A DNA stretch of 40,217 nucleotides from Nitrososphaeria archaeon (GCA_029775855.1 JARVJZ010000006.1:140353-180569); one strand, 5' to 3'; numbered from the stretch's first letter, positions 8,219 through 17,000 are shown. The notes: a model not told the origin generated them from the letters alone. Numbers and translations: made by a program.

Positions 8219-8659
8219 CTATTTTTTCTCCGTTGTAACCTCTTTTGTCCAGTAGAAGGGTTTGCCTTCTCTTACTTTTTGCTCTTCGTCTTCCGCTGCA
8301 AGCACCGCATCCATCCCACTGTCTACCCAAGTGGACCAACCAGCAAGCCAAGTGCAGAGTTCAACAGCTTCTTCAACTTCCTTCGCTGTTGCGCCGAGCC
8401 TTACTGCTCTTCTGGCGTGGCTCTTTCCACCTTCACCGCGTCCAAGAGCGACTTCAACAGCGACGATAATTAACTCCTTGATCTTTTCTGGTAAAGCGCC
8501 TTCAGGAGCACCTTTAGGTTTGAGTGTTGCTTTTCTCATTGTGACGAAGCCTCTGAGCAACTCAGGATTATATCGGTCCATAGCTTCGAAGACTGGATGT
8601 ATTCTACCGAACTTCTCCATCAAATACTCTTTAATATCCTCATCCATTATTATCAACAC
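8219..8659 (-). CDS. Carboxymuconolactone decarboxylase-like (AhpD-fold) protein
   Basis: A 146-residue all-helical protein of the CMD/AhpD family. The conserved core is K-S-H81-A-R-R-A-V-R-L-G-A-T followed by E-V-E-E-A-V-E-L, matching the family's H-x-x-x-A-x-x-x-G-A-T region. The CxxC that AhpD peroxidases use four positions before this His is absent (G-R-G-E-G-G), so a peroxidase role is unlikely and a decarboxylase-like or other role is more plausible. The start is ATG 8659 or ATG 8647. It is the first gene of the minus-strand set and is preceded by a good TATA element at the leaderless distance. Confidence 0.8.
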   Translation of the reverse strand: MLIIMDEDIKEYLMEKFGRIHPVFEAMDRYNPELLRGFVTMRKATLKPKGAPEGALPEKIKELIIVAVEVALGRGEGGKSHARRAVRLGATAKEVEEAVELCTWLAGWSTWVDSGMDAVLAAEDEEQKVREGKPFYWTKEVTTEKK

Positions 8660-8677
8660 TTTGTCTTTTTCTCTAAG

Positions 8678-8690
8678 ATTTAAGTTTAAA
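8678..8690 (-). promoter_or_regulatory. TATA/BRE-like element of the CMD-cupin-M29 transcript
   Basis: On the minus strand the bases read TTTAAACTTAAAT. The centre lies about 25 bases upstream of the first codon at 8659, the spacing expected for a leaderless archaeal transcript. The identical 13-mer occurs upstream of the fumarase genes at 16918-16930. Confidence 0.5.
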
Positions 8691-8776
8691 AGGGCTTATA
8701 GAGCGGCATCACAACAGTAATTACCTAACTCGCAAAAACCTTAATTTGAATGTTTACCAGCATCAAATGATCAAAG

Positions 8777-9898
8777 TTGGCAGGATGGCTTGCACGGAGA
8801 AATGTTAGGTTGCTTATGACTCCTGGTCCAGTGGAGGTTTCCCCTAGGGTGTTAGCGGCTTTATCTTCTCCTCAGATATATCACTACTACCCTGGCTTCA
8901 TAGATTTCTTTGAGGATACTGTTGAGAAGGTTAAGCGGGTCTTTCAGACGAAGCAGGATGTTATCTTGATGCAAGGTGAAGGAGTACTTGGCTTAGAGGC
9001 TGCTGTGGCTAATATCATTGATCCAGGTGATAAGGTCTTGGTCTGCGACTCAGGGCCGTTTGGCAAGTGGTTTAGGGTCTATGTTGAGAATTATGGCGGT
9101 GTGGCTGTTGAGGCTTCGGTTGATCCTCGTGAAGTTATGGATGTTGAGTTGGTTAAGAGAGTGATGGATGATCATAAAGATCTAAAGGCTCTGACTATAG
9201 TTCACTGTGAGACACCTTGCGGCACCCTAAATCCAGTTGGAGAGATCTGTAGAGAGGCTAAGAAGCGCGGATTAATAACGATTGTGGATGCAGTAGCATC
9301 CCTAGGTGGAGTGGAGGTTAAGCCGGATGATTGGGGTATTGATGTTTGCATCTCAGCCTCTCAGAAATGCATCTCATCAACAGCAGGATTAACATTAATG
9401 ACAGTTAGTCAAAATGCTTGGCAAGCTATGGAAGCTAAGAAGAAGCCGCTAAGAAACTCTTACCTCAGCATCTTAGATTACCGAGAGACTTGGCTTAAGC
9501 AGAAACGCTTCCCCTTCACGCCGCTTGTAGCAGAAGTCTATGCGTTAAACGAGGCTGTATCCGAGCTGCTGGAGGAAGGGCTTGAGCAGTCATTTAAGAG
9601 GCATCGCGAGGCTGCTGAGCTATGTAGAAGGTACAGTAGGGAGATTGGGCTGACTCTATGGCCTAAGAAGGATGAGTATGCATCAAACACGGTTACCGCT
9701 GTAGAGGTTCCAACTCAATACTCTGACAAGACGATAGTTGAGCATATGGCTGAGAAATATGGTGTGCTGATAGGCGGAGGATACGGTGAAACAAAAGGTA
9801 GAGTGCTAAGGGTAGGACATATGGGATACCAAGCTACCACAGCGAACATAATCACAACTATGGAAGCGCTCCGGTTAACACTCAGAGACCTTAGCTAG
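8777..9898 (+). CDS. Class V PLP aminotransferase (alanine/serine/ureidoglycine-glyoxylate aminotransferase type)
   Basis: A 373-residue fold-type I PLP enzyme. Landmarks are L-M-T-P-G-P-V-E-V near residue 15, the pyridine-N aspartate D171 in I-V-D-A-V-A-S-L-G-G, and the Schiff-base lysine K197 in S-A-S-Q-K. Members transfer amino groups to glyoxylate or pyruvate. PucG, in the same family, uses ureidoglycine and glyoxylate in purine degradation, which would suit the surrounding genes. The specificity-determining residues could not be resolved by eye. The start is TTG 8777; ATG 8816 would remove 13 residues that homologues usually have in part. It is divergent from the CMD-cupin-M29 set and convergent, two bases apart, with the amidohydrolase. 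Confidence 0.88.
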   Translation: MAGWLARRNVRLLMTPGPVEVSPRVLAALSSPQIYHYYPGFIDFFEDTVEKVKRVFQTKQDVILMQGEGVLGLEAAVANIIDPGDKVLVCDSGPFGKWFRVYVENYGGVAVEASVDPREVMDVELVKRVMDDHKDLKALTIVHCETPCGTLNPVGEICREAKKRGLITIVDAVASLGGVEVKPDDWGIDVCISASQKCISSTAGLTLMTVSQNAWQAMEAKKKPLRNSYLSILDYRETWLKQKRFPFTPLVAEVYALNEAVSELLEEGLEQSFKRHREAAELCRRYSREIGLTLWPKKDEYASNTVTAVEVPTQYSDKTIVEHMAEKYGVLIGGGYGETKGRVLRVGHMGYQATTANIITTMEALRLTLRDLS

Positions 9899-9900
9899 AT

Positions 9901-10641
9901 TTATTCTAGCGCAAAGAGCTGAAGCGCGTTTCTCCCCAGCACAAGCTCTAATTCTTTTTCAGATAAATCTGCCACCATAACCTTCGTGAGTTCTACAGCA
10001 TAGTGGTGGAAGGGCACATCAGAACCCCAGAGGACTCGTTCAGCACCCAACATCTTCACTGCTTCAAGAATCTTAGTATGCATAGGCATCCCTGATGGTT
10101 CAAGGTAGATGTTCTTTCTTCTAGAAGCGACTTCTAAACTGCCGTTTATGTACACTATGTGACCGTGTCCCATATGCCCCAACACTATAGGCACATTGTT
10201 GAATTTTTCAGCCAAGGGTTCATAGCTCCAAGGCAGTGTGAAGGGGGGATGCCCACAGTGGGCAAGAACCCTCCAACCAGCATCCTTAACTAAACACATA
10301 ACTTCATTCAACACTTCTGGCGTAGGTAGGTAGCCGTCAAGTAGAGGGTGAAGCTTCACGCCAACAAACTTGGGGTCATTTAGATGCTTTTCAAGAAACT
10401 TTATGGTTTTAGAATCCTTCGGGTTCGCCCAGACCATTCCATACAGCTCTTTATGCGCTTTAACAGCCTTTTCAACACTCTCATTGTCGGATGTAAAGAT
10501 GATTGCTCTTTTGATGTTATATTTGTTAAGAGATTTAATTATCTCATCTGCGCTCAGCTTAACGTTGAAAATTGGGTAGATGCCTATGTGAGCATGGGCA
10601 TCAACTATGCTGAACCTTTTACCTAAATCTTTAATCTCCAA
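9901..10641 (-). CDS. Amidohydrolase-2 family metal-dependent hydrolase/decarboxylase
   Basis: A 246-residue TIM-barrel metallohydrolase (COG2159-like). The metal-site signature is complete: D14-A-H16-A-H18, K96-L-H98-P, H128 in L-A-H-C-G-H, H156 in L-G-H-M-G-H, and D208 in W-G-S-D-V-P. Relatives include hydrolases and non-oxidative decarboxylases of aromatic or heterocyclic acids such as gamma-resorcylate or aminocarboxymuconate-semialdehyde decarboxylase. The protein is shorter than most of these at 300 or more residues, so it is a compact member. It is divergent from the BMP transporter genes across a 198-base AT-rich region. The reaction is unknown. Confidence 0.85.
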   Translation of the reverse strand: MEIKDLGKRFSIVDAHAHIGIYPIFNVKLSADEIIKSLNKYNIKRAIIFTSDNESVEKAVKAHKELYGMVWANPKDSKTIKFLEKHLNDPKFVGVKLHPLLDGYLPTPEVLNEVMCLVKDAGWRVLAHCGHPPFTLPWSYEPLAEKFNNVPIVLGHMGHGHIVYINGSLEVASRRKNIYLEPSGMPMHTKILEAVKMLGAERVLWGSDVPFHHYAVELTKVMVADLSEKELELVLGRNALQLFALE

Positions 10642-10839
10642 GCGATGTTATATTGTGATAGGTTTTAATTATTCTTTTAGAGGCAGGGTATAAAACAATT
10701 GAAGCAATTTAATATATAGGAGCTGACGATTTATTGTTACTTCTACATAACACGGTACTTATAAATGCAGATTTATTTAGAGCAAACTTTTGAGCATAAA
10801 GTTTAAAGTCATATACTACCAACCAGATAGCTACCGAAT
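10642..10839. promoter_or_regulatory. Divergent AT-rich promoter region
   Basis: This 198-base region separates the amidohydrolase (minus) from the BMP receptor (plus). TATA-like runs are seen at 10759-10768 (CTTATAAATG) and at about 10797-10809 (ATAAAGTTTAAAG), the latter 30-40 bases before the receptor ATG. On the minus strand an A/T run at 10661-10673 lies about 25 bases before the amidohydrolase start. No clear operator palindrome was found. Confidence 0.35.
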
Positions 10840-12051
10840 ATGCCATCTAAAGAACTTCGTAAGAAGGAAATAGGCGTGTCTACAGCTGTCGCGGTTGGCG
10901 CAATAATAATCATCGCAATTATAGCTGGTGTTGCAGGCTACTTTGGTGGTGCTGGGCAAGTAGTAACAACAACCGTAACTGAGCGTCAAACAACAACAGC
11001 AACAGTAACACAGACAGCAGCAGCCCAAACCATAACACAAACAGTAACACAAACGGTAGCTGGGGAAGGAGTATTAGGCAGAAAGTTGAAGGTAGCGGTA
11101 ATAGTGCCTGGCAGAGCGAACGACTACGGTTGGAACCAGGAGGGTGTAGAGGGATTAAGGAAAGTTGCATCAAAGTTTGGTGCAGAATTCTCATTTAGTG
11201 AGGGACTAGGTTACGGTGAACCACCACTTCGGGCTATGGAAGATTACATTAGAAAGGGATATGATCTGGTAATAGGCCACGCTGGCGGCTATAGAGAGTT
11301 CGTCCTAGAGGCAGCTAGAACTGGTAAAATAGGCACAAGTAAGGTTCTGATCGTAAGCGAGGCTAAAGAGGGTGAGGAGGAGAAGGATGTAGTTCCAGGC
11401 AAGGTTGGAACCTACTCATTCGTAGTCTGGGCCGCTTCATACCCAGCGGGCTACCTCGCTGGTCTAATGACTAAATCTAACGTTGTAGGTATAGTTCAAT
11501 CTGTTGAGACGGATATCAACTGGATCAGGCAGAGCGCAGCATTTGCACAAGGACTTAAAGCAGCTAATCCTAAAGCTAAGCTACTCTTTACAGTTGTAGG
11601 CTCATATGAAGACCCGGCGAAAGGGAAAGAGTTTACCGCTGCGCAGATCGGGCTTGGTGCTGATGTGATCTTTGGGCAAGGTGATGGCACATCTTTCGGC
11701 ATAATGGATGCCTGCAGGGATGCTGGAGTTTGGTTTATCGATGTGATAGGTGATAAGAGGGCTATAGATGAGAAAGGCATACTATTAACTTCTGTACTCT
11801 GGGACTTCTCGAAGGCATATGAGCAAGCTCTGATAGACATTTATAATGGTGAATTCGGTAAACATAACTATTATATGTCGCATGCGAACCAAGCAATCTA
11901 CTTACTCACCCTAAACCCGAAGGTACCAGCTGATATAGCTACAAAGGTAAGTGAAGTTAGCAGGAAGATTCAAGCTGGAGAGATCAAAGTGAAGATTCCA
12001 GATAACATCGAGGATCTACACGCCATATTCAGGGAACTCGGCTACGAGTAG
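10840..12051 (+). CDS. BMP-family ABC transporter substrate-binding protein (nucleoside/purine type), membrane-tethered
   Basis: A 403-residue extracytoplasmic receptor. A basic N-terminus (K-E-L-R-K-K-E) precedes one hydrophobic helix at about 14-37. A Thr/Val/Gln-rich stretch (about 43-75, with repeated T-Q-T and T-T-T) follows, then the BMP/PnrA-type binding domain from about residue 82 (K-V-A-V-I-V-P-G-R-A-N-D-Y-G-W-N-Q). No lipobox cysteine follows the helix, so anchoring is by the uncleaved helix, and the Thr-rich linker is probably glycosylated, as is common for archaeal receptors. BMP proteins bind nucleosides, nucleobases or related compounds. It is followed after 25 bases by the two permeases and the ATPase. 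Confidence 0.92.
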   Translation: MPSKELRKKEIGVSTAVAVGAIIIIAIIAGVAGYFGGAGQVVTTTVTERQTTTATVTQTAAAQTITQTVTQTVAGEGVLGRKLKVAVIVPGRANDYGWNQEGVEGLRKVASKFGAEFSFSEGLGYGEPPLRAMEDYIRKGYDLVIGHAGGYREFVLEAARTGKIGTSKVLIVSEAKEGEEEKDVVPGKVGTYSFVVWAASYPAGYLAGLMTKSNVVGIVQSVETDINWIRQSAAFAQGLKAANPKAKLLFTVVGSYEDPAKGKEFTAAQIGLGADVIFGQGDGTSFGIMDACRDAGVWFIDVIGDKRAIDEKGILLTSVLWDFSKAYEQALIDIYNGEFGKHNYYMSHANQAIYLLTLNPKVPADIATKVSEVSRKIQAGEIKVKIPDNIEDLHAIFRELGYE

Positions 12052-12076
12052 CCGAGCCCATATTTTTCTTTTTCAA

Positions 12077-13225
12077 GTGTTGATTAGGTGTTTGAGTAAT
12101 ATGGTTAAAGTTTATAATGAAGATAAAAAAGATTTAAGCAGATTGAGTAAGGAAGGTTTAGCCATAGAGGCGAAGGTAAGCCCTATTAGTGTATTGGTAT
12201 CTTCAATTAAGCCTGCTCTTTCAACGATTATAGGTATAGTAGGTGGTATGGCCGCTGGCTCCATAGTGCTTTGGTTAACAGGTTTTGATCCGGGATATGT
12301 TTACTATACGATCTTTGCGCAAGCTTGGGGCACGTCCTTCGGTGTAGGTAAGATGTCTATTACGATGATGCCTCTTCTGATAATAGGTGTTGGGCTGCTC
12401 TTTTGCTTTAAAGCTGGAACTTGGAATATAGGTGCACAAGGGCAGATGATCTTAGGCGCACTTTTCGCTAATGTGGCTGGGTATGCTTTTGGGCCTCTGC
12501 CGGCGCCTATTCTTATACCTATTGTGCTTATCGCAAGCATAGTTGGTGGTTTACTCTGGATTCTTCCAGCTGCTGTTATGAAGGCTAAGTGGGGGATAAA
12601 TGAAGTCGTTACTACTATGCTTTTCAACTTCTTAGGGATATTTTTGCTGATGTATCTTGTTAAGAGCCCACTTAGATATCCAAAGGAATATCATCCAATC
12701 ACACAGCCAATCTACCCTTCAGCGCAGCTCCCTATGCTCCCTGGTGTTCCTATTCACAGTGGTCTAATTATCGGGTTAGCGCTTGCCATCTTCACATATA
12801 TCTTCTTTACAAAGACAACATTAGGCTTTCAATTCAGAATAATAGGGAGCAACTTGAAAGCTGCCAGATACGCTGGGCTACGCATACCTTGGCTAATCTT
12901 TTACTCCTTAATCATTAGCGGTGCAATATGTGGGTTAGCTGGTGGGGTTCAGCTCTCCGGTACTATGCGCTTTCTCGACCCAGACTGGGTCCCTTGGTAC
13001 GGTTTTCAAGCGGTACCTCTAGTCTTCTTAGCTAGGTTAAACGCGATAGCACTAATACCCTTCTCATTCTTCTTCGCGTCCTTACTCATAGGAGGTGATC
13101 TAATGCACAGGATAGTTGGTCTACCAGTATTCTTTGTGGATGTAATCTTCGGCTTGATGCTCATACTGTTCGCTGCTTCTGAATCTATCAAATACGTCAG
13201 GCTAAAGAAGCGGGGTGCAAAGTGA
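12077..13225 (+). CDS. BMP-type ABC transporter permease 1
   Basis: A 382-residue polytopic membrane protein of the branched-chain/ribose/BMP permease group, with about nine to ten hydrophobic helices beginning near residue 40. The family-typical region around A-G-T-W-N-I-G-A-Q-G-Q-M (about 112-125) is present. It forms the translocation path with the following permease. The start is GTG 12077, with ATG 12101 equally plausible. The stop overlaps the GTG start of permease 2 by four bases (GTGA), indicating translational coupling. Confidence 0.92.
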   Translation: MLIRCLSNMVKVYNEDKKDLSRLSKEGLAIEAKVSPISVLVSSIKPALSTIIGIVGGMAAGSIVLWLTGFDPGYVYYTIFAQAWGTSFGVGKMSITMMPLLIIGVGLLFCFKAGTWNIGAQGQMILGALFANVAGYAFGPLPAPILIPIVLIASIVGGLLWILPAAVMKAKWGINEVVTTMLFNFLGIFLLMYLVKSPLRYPKEYHPITQPIYPSAQLPMLPGVPIHSGLIIGLALAIFTYIFFTKTTLGFQFRIIGSNLKAARYAGLRIPWLIFYSLIISGAICGLAGGVQLSGTMRFLDPDWVPWYGFQAVPLVFLARLNAIALIPFSFFFASLLIGGDLMHRIVGLPVFFVDVIFGLMLILFAASESIKYVRLKKRGAK

Positions 13226-14175
13226 TCCCTATGATAGACCCTATCTTAACGATGTTCATAACATTCATATTAGCCAGCATGCTTAGAGTAGCAACGCCAA
13301 TCTTACTTGCAGCTTTAGGCGAATGCTATGTGGAGAATGCTGGGATACTTAACCTAGGTATAGAGGGGATAATGCTCTTCTCAGCCTTTACGAGCTTTTT
13401 AGGGGCAGTAGCAACCAACTCGAGTCTCATAGGGCTGGGGGTGGGTTTATGCACCGGTCTGGTCTTAGCGTTGATCTTAGCGGTTCTCTATGTTACTCTT
13501 AAATCAGACCAGATCGTTGTGGGCATAGCCTTCTCTTTATCAGCGATAGGTTTCACAAGCCTATACTTCAGAATACTCTATGGAACTACACTACCTAGGC
13601 TCCCAGTTAAAGAGTGGATTGTGACTGTTCCTCAACTTGCAGATGTACCGATTATAGGTAGAGTGTTCTTTAATCAACCATTCATGGTTTATGTGAGCAT
13701 CGCTTTGGTCCCCATCTTCTACTATATTCTCTACAGAACACGCTTTGGGCTAAAGGTCAGAACACTTGGTGAAAACCCAGTAGTTGCAGACACAGCAGGG
13801 GTCAACGTCTTCCTCTACCGCTACATAGTTATGCTCATAGGCGGAATGCTCGCTGGCGTAGGTGGGGCATACTTATCGCTCTACCAAGTTTCACTCTTCC
13901 AAGACAACATGATCCAAGGCCGAGGATATGTAGCTATAGCGATAGTTATGTTCGCCAGATGGAACCCTCTAAAGATCTTAGCTGGAGCGCTGCTCTACGG
14001 TGGAGCAGAAGCCTTTGCGGGTGCAATACAAGCACTAGGATACCTACGCACAATACCTGCAGAAATAGTTCTTATGCTGCCTTATCTAATAACTATTGTT
14101 GGGCTTGTTGTGCTTGCTCGGCGTGCACGCTTCCCACCAGCATTTGCAAGACCATATAGGAGGGAGATGAGATGA
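13222..14175 (+). CDS. BMP-type ABC transporter permease 2
   Basis: A 317-residue polytopic membrane protein with about eight to nine helices and the signature segment E-N-A-G-I-L-N-L-G-I-E-G-I-M (about 38-51) shared by BMP/nucleoside permeases. It also has the cytoplasmic E-N-P-V-V-A-D-T-A-G-V-N loop near 187 that contacts the ATPase. It starts with GTG within the preceding stop (or ATG 13231) and ends in an ATGA overlap with the ATPase gene. With permease 1 it makes a heterodimeric channel. Confidence 0.92.
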   Translation: MIPMIDPILTMFITFILASMLRVATPILLAALGECYVENAGILNLGIEGIMLFSAFTSFLGAVATNSSLIGLGVGLCTGLVLALILAVLYVTLKSDQIVVGIAFSLSAIGFTSLYFRILYGTTLPRLPVKEWIVTVPQLADVPIIGRVFFNQPFMVYVSIALVPIFYYILYRTRFGLKVRTLGENPVVADTAGVNVFLYRYIVMLIGGMLAGVGGAYLSLYQVSLFQDNMIQGRGYVAIAIVMFARWNPLKILAGALLYGGAEAFAGAIQALGYLRTIPAEIVLMLPYLITIVGLVVLARRARFPPAFARPYRREMR

Positions 14176-15695
14176 GTAAAGAAGACTATGCTGTGCAGAT
14201 GAGAGGCATAACAAAAACCTTCCCAGGGGTAGTGGCGAACAAAAATGTTGATTTAGATTTAAGGAAGGGTGAAATACACGGGCTTTTAGGTGAAAACGGT
14301 GCAGGCAAAACAACTCTAATGAACATACTATCCGGATTCTACAAACCAGATGAAGGAGAGATATATGTTGAAGGAAAGCGTGTTAAGATGCATTCACCTA
14401 AAGACGCGCTTAAGCTCGGTATAGGCATGGTTTACCAACACTTTACACTGGTTCCAGAATTCAAGGTAGTCGAAAACATCATGCTCGGTATGGATGTAGT
14501 AGGGAAGAAGCTGAGCCTAAAAGCAACAGCTAACCTAATAGAAGAGCAGGCTAAACAACTTGGCTTTACAGTAGACCCTTGGAGCAAAGTAGCAGATCTA
14601 TCCTTAGGCGAGCAGCAGAAAGTAGAGATTCTCAAAGTTCTCCTACGCGGAGCCAAAGTAATTATATTAGACGAACCGACCTCGGTATTAGCACCGGTAG
14701 AAATAGCGGGCTTATTCAACGTGTTAAAGCAGCTCGCATCTCAAGGCAAATCGATTGTTTTTATCACACATAAGCTTAATGAAGTTATGGAGATCTGCGA
14801 CAGAATAACCGTGCTCAGAAGTGGAATGAAGATAGGAACGTTAAACAGAAGTGAAATTGCATCAACATTAGATATCATAAAGATGATGTTTGGCGTAGAG
14901 GCTGAACCGGCACTTGCAGCAGAAGTTCCAAAAGAACTAGGTAAAGAAGTTCTAAAAGTAGAGAATCTCGTTGTTGAAAGTGACAGAGGAATAGACGCCG
15001 TCAAAGGAGTCTCATTCACAATAAGGGAAGGGGAGATTTTAGGGCTAGCAGGTATAGATGGAAATGGTCAAAAAGAACTCGCTGAAGCTCTGTCTAGAAT
15101 AAGAAGCGTAAAGTCTGGAAAAATATACTTCAAAGGGGAAGACGTCACAGCTCTTAGCCCAGCAGATCTTTACTTAAAGGGAGTCACATACATAACCGAT
15201 GACAGAATAAGTGAGGGGTTAATCCAAGACTTTACTTTAGCCGAGAACGTGGTGCTAAAAGACTTTAGAAAAAATGGTGTAAAACGTGGTTTATTTATCG
15301 ACTGGAAGAAGATCACAGAAAACGGGCGGAAACTCGCCGAAGAATACGAGTTAGCCGCAGCAAAGCCAAACTCATTAGTCCAAACACTTTCAGGTGGCAC
15401 ACAGCAGAAGCTACTTGTAGCTAGGGAGATAGGCGGCGACGCATCACTTATAATTGCCAATCAACCAACACACGGAGTTGACGCAAAGACTACAGCATAC
15501 ATTAGAAAGAAGCTGATAGAAAGCGCCGCTAAAGGCGCTGCTGTGCTCCTAATCTCTAACGATTTAGATGAGATATTCAGCTGCAGCAACACAATAGCGG
15601 TAATATACGAAGGCAGGATTCTTGGCATCTTAGATAGACAAAGCGCCACAAGAGAAAATGTAGCTTACCTTATGATAGGTGTAAAGAAGGATTAG
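14172..15695 (+). CDS. BMP/nucleoside ABC transporter ATPase, two-domain
   Basis: The 507-residue protein carries two nucleotide-binding domains in tandem. NBD1 is complete: Walker A at 40-48 (G-E-N-G-A-G-K-T-T), Q89, signature L-S-L-G-E-Q-Q 143-149, Walker B D-E-P-T 167-170 and H200. NBD2 has signature L-S-G-G-T-Q-Q near 406 but a degenerate Walker A (G-I-D-G-N-G-Q-K-E, 294-302) and N430-Q431 where Walker B normally has D-E. Such decay of the second site is usual in RbsA/BMP-type ATPases, implying one active ATP site per protein. It overlaps permease 2 by ATGA and is the last gene of the transporter set. Confidence 0.93.
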   Translation: MSKEDYAVQMRGITKTFPGVVANKNVDLDLRKGEIHGLLGENGAGKTTLMNILSGFYKPDEGEIYVEGKRVKMHSPKDALKLGIGMVYQHFTLVPEFKVVENIMLGMDVVGKKLSLKATANLIEEQAKQLGFTVDPWSKVADLSLGEQQKVEILKVLLRGAKVIILDEPTSVLAPVEIAGLFNVLKQLASQGKSIVFITHKLNEVMEICDRITVLRSGMKIGTLNRSEIASTLDIIKMMFGVEAEPALAAEVPKELGKEVLKVENLVVESDRGIDAVKGVSFTIREGEILGLAGIDGNGQKELAEALSRIRSVKSGKIYFKGEDVTALSPADLYLKGVTYITDDRISEGLIQDFTLAENVVLKDFRKNGVKRGLFIDWKKITENGRKLAEEYELAAAKPNSLVQTLSGGTQQKLLVAREIGGDASLIIANQPTHGVDAKTTAYIRKKLIESAAKGAAVLLISNDLDEIFSCSNTIAVIYEGRILGILDRQSATRENVAYLMIGVKKD

Positions 15696-15745
15696 CAGTT
15701 AAATAAGAGGATTAAGCTAAGAGTAAATAGGTTAAATTGGAGAGT

Positions 15746-16765
15746 ATGAAAGCAGCGGTATTTAGAGGGGTAAACAACCTCTCGGTAGAAGATAGACCTA
15801 TACCAGAAATCAGAAGCCCTAACGATGTTCTACTTGAAATATACGGCTGCGGCATCTGCGGCACAGATCCAAAAATAATAGCTGGGGAGCACCCCGTGGT
15901 GCCCGGAATAATACTTGGCCATGAATATGCTGGCACGGTTGTAAAAGTAGGAGAGAAGGTGAAGAACGTTAAACCTGGGGACCGTGTAACCGTTGATGTT
16001 GATATTAAATGCGGCGAATGCTACTACTGCAAGACTGGGAGAGAGAACCTATGCCAGAACATCAAGACCCTAGGTGAGCATCTTGATGGGGGATATGCAA
16101 AATATAATGTTTCACCGGCGCAAACACTTTACAAGATCCCAGATGATATGTCATTTGAAGCTGGTATAATGGCTGGACCAATATCTTGCGTGGTTAACGG
16201 TGTGAGGAGGGCTCAGATTAAGCCTGGAGACACTGTGGTTATTATTGGCGCAGGACCTATGGGGCTGCTCTACCTTCAACTGCTTAAAGACAGTGAAGCA
16301 AGCAAGGTTATTGTCTGCGAGATTAAAGATAAGCGCATCGAAGATGCGAAGCGCTTCGGCGCTAAAATAGTAATAGACCCCAAGAAAGAAGAGCCGGCTG
16401 AAGTTGTTAAGAGTTTGACTGATGGTAGAGGGGCTGATGTAGTTATAGAAGCCGCAGGCAACCCAACAGCAACTAGACAAGCGCTCTCTATGGTAGGCAG
16501 AGGAGGTAGGATAGTGCTATTCGGCATAAACCCTCAAGGCCAAGAGGTTCCGATACAACCATTTGACATAACCTTTAGGCAGATAGAGATAGTGGGTAGC
16601 TTCATCTCAAACTACACCTTCCACGCAGCGGTGGACCTCTTAAGCGCAGGTAAATTTGATACACATAATTTCATTACGCACCGAGTCAAAATTACAGATA
16701 TCCACAGAGGTATGGATCTAATGCGTAGAGGTGAATGCATAAAAGTCATGGTGATACCAGAGTAG
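15746..16765 (+). CDS. Zinc-dependent medium-chain alcohol/polyol dehydrogenase
   Basis: A 339-residue MDR-family dehydrogenase. The catalytic zinc set is C38 in C-G-I-C-G-T-D and H59-E60 in G-H-E-Y-A-G-T. The structural zinc cysteines are C89, C92, C95 and C103. The Rossmann motif I-I-G-A-G-P-M-G-L lies at about 167-175, and an acidic residue, E192, at the end of the second strand favours NAD over NADP. Relatives include threonine, sorbitol and alcohol dehydrogenases; the substrate is undetermined. ATG 15746 is chosen because M-K-A-A-V-F is the usual family start; a TTG at 15737 would add three residues. It lies 50 bases after the ABC ATPase and may share its transcript. Confidence 0.9.
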   Translation: MKAAVFRGVNNLSVEDRPIPEIRSPNDVLLEIYGCGICGTDPKIIAGEHPVVPGIILGHEYAGTVVKVGEKVKNVKPGDRVTVDVDIKCGECYYCKTGRENLCQNIKTLGEHLDGGYAKYNVSPAQTLYKIPDDMSFEAGIMAGPISCVVNGVRRAQIKPGDTVVIIGAGPMGLLYLQLLKDSEASKVIVCEIKDKRIEDAKRFGAKIVIDPKKEEPAEVVKSLTDGRGADVVIEAAGNPTATRQALSMVGRGGRIVLFGINPQGQEVPIQPFDITFRQIEIVGSFISNYTFHAAVDLLSAGKFDTHNFITHRVKITDIHRGMDLMRRGECIKVMVIPE

Positions 16766-16917
16766 TTGCTGGGCTAATATAATAGGTCTTGATCTAGTAA
16801 AACCGAAAGAAGTATCATCAACCAATATTACTTAATGGGTTTGGAGTCTTGGCACTGTATAGCGGTTGATAATGTTAACCTTTGGAGAGAGTGTAGTTAA
16901 GTATTCAAAAATTTTGT

Positions 16918-16934
16918 ATTTAAGTTTAAACTTA
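16918..16934 (+). promoter_or_regulatory. TATA-like palindromic element upstream of fumarase
   Basis: The bases include the perfect 14-bp palindrome TAAGTTTAAACTTA (16921-16934). The 13-mer ATTTAAGTTTAAA at 16918-16930 is identical to the element at 8678-8690. If used as a TATA box it would place transcription near 16945-16955, giving a leader of about 75 bases before the first fumarase codon. Confidence 0.4.
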
Positions 16935-17000
16935 TATTTGTTTTAATCAAAGGTGCAGCAGAGATTAAGATTATGAATATTGGATTGGATAAGAGTCTTA

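Noticed and set aside
10960-11070. Tandem repeat or minisatellite in the BMP receptor gene
   Set aside because: The repeated ACA/GTA triplets encode the Thr/Val/Gln-rich linker typical of archaeal receptors, so the protein explains the pattern.
10831-11194. Cys-rich or Leu-rich minus-strand ORFs opposite the BMP receptor
   Set aside because: They are low-complexity shadows of the Thr-rich linker region on the opposite strand.
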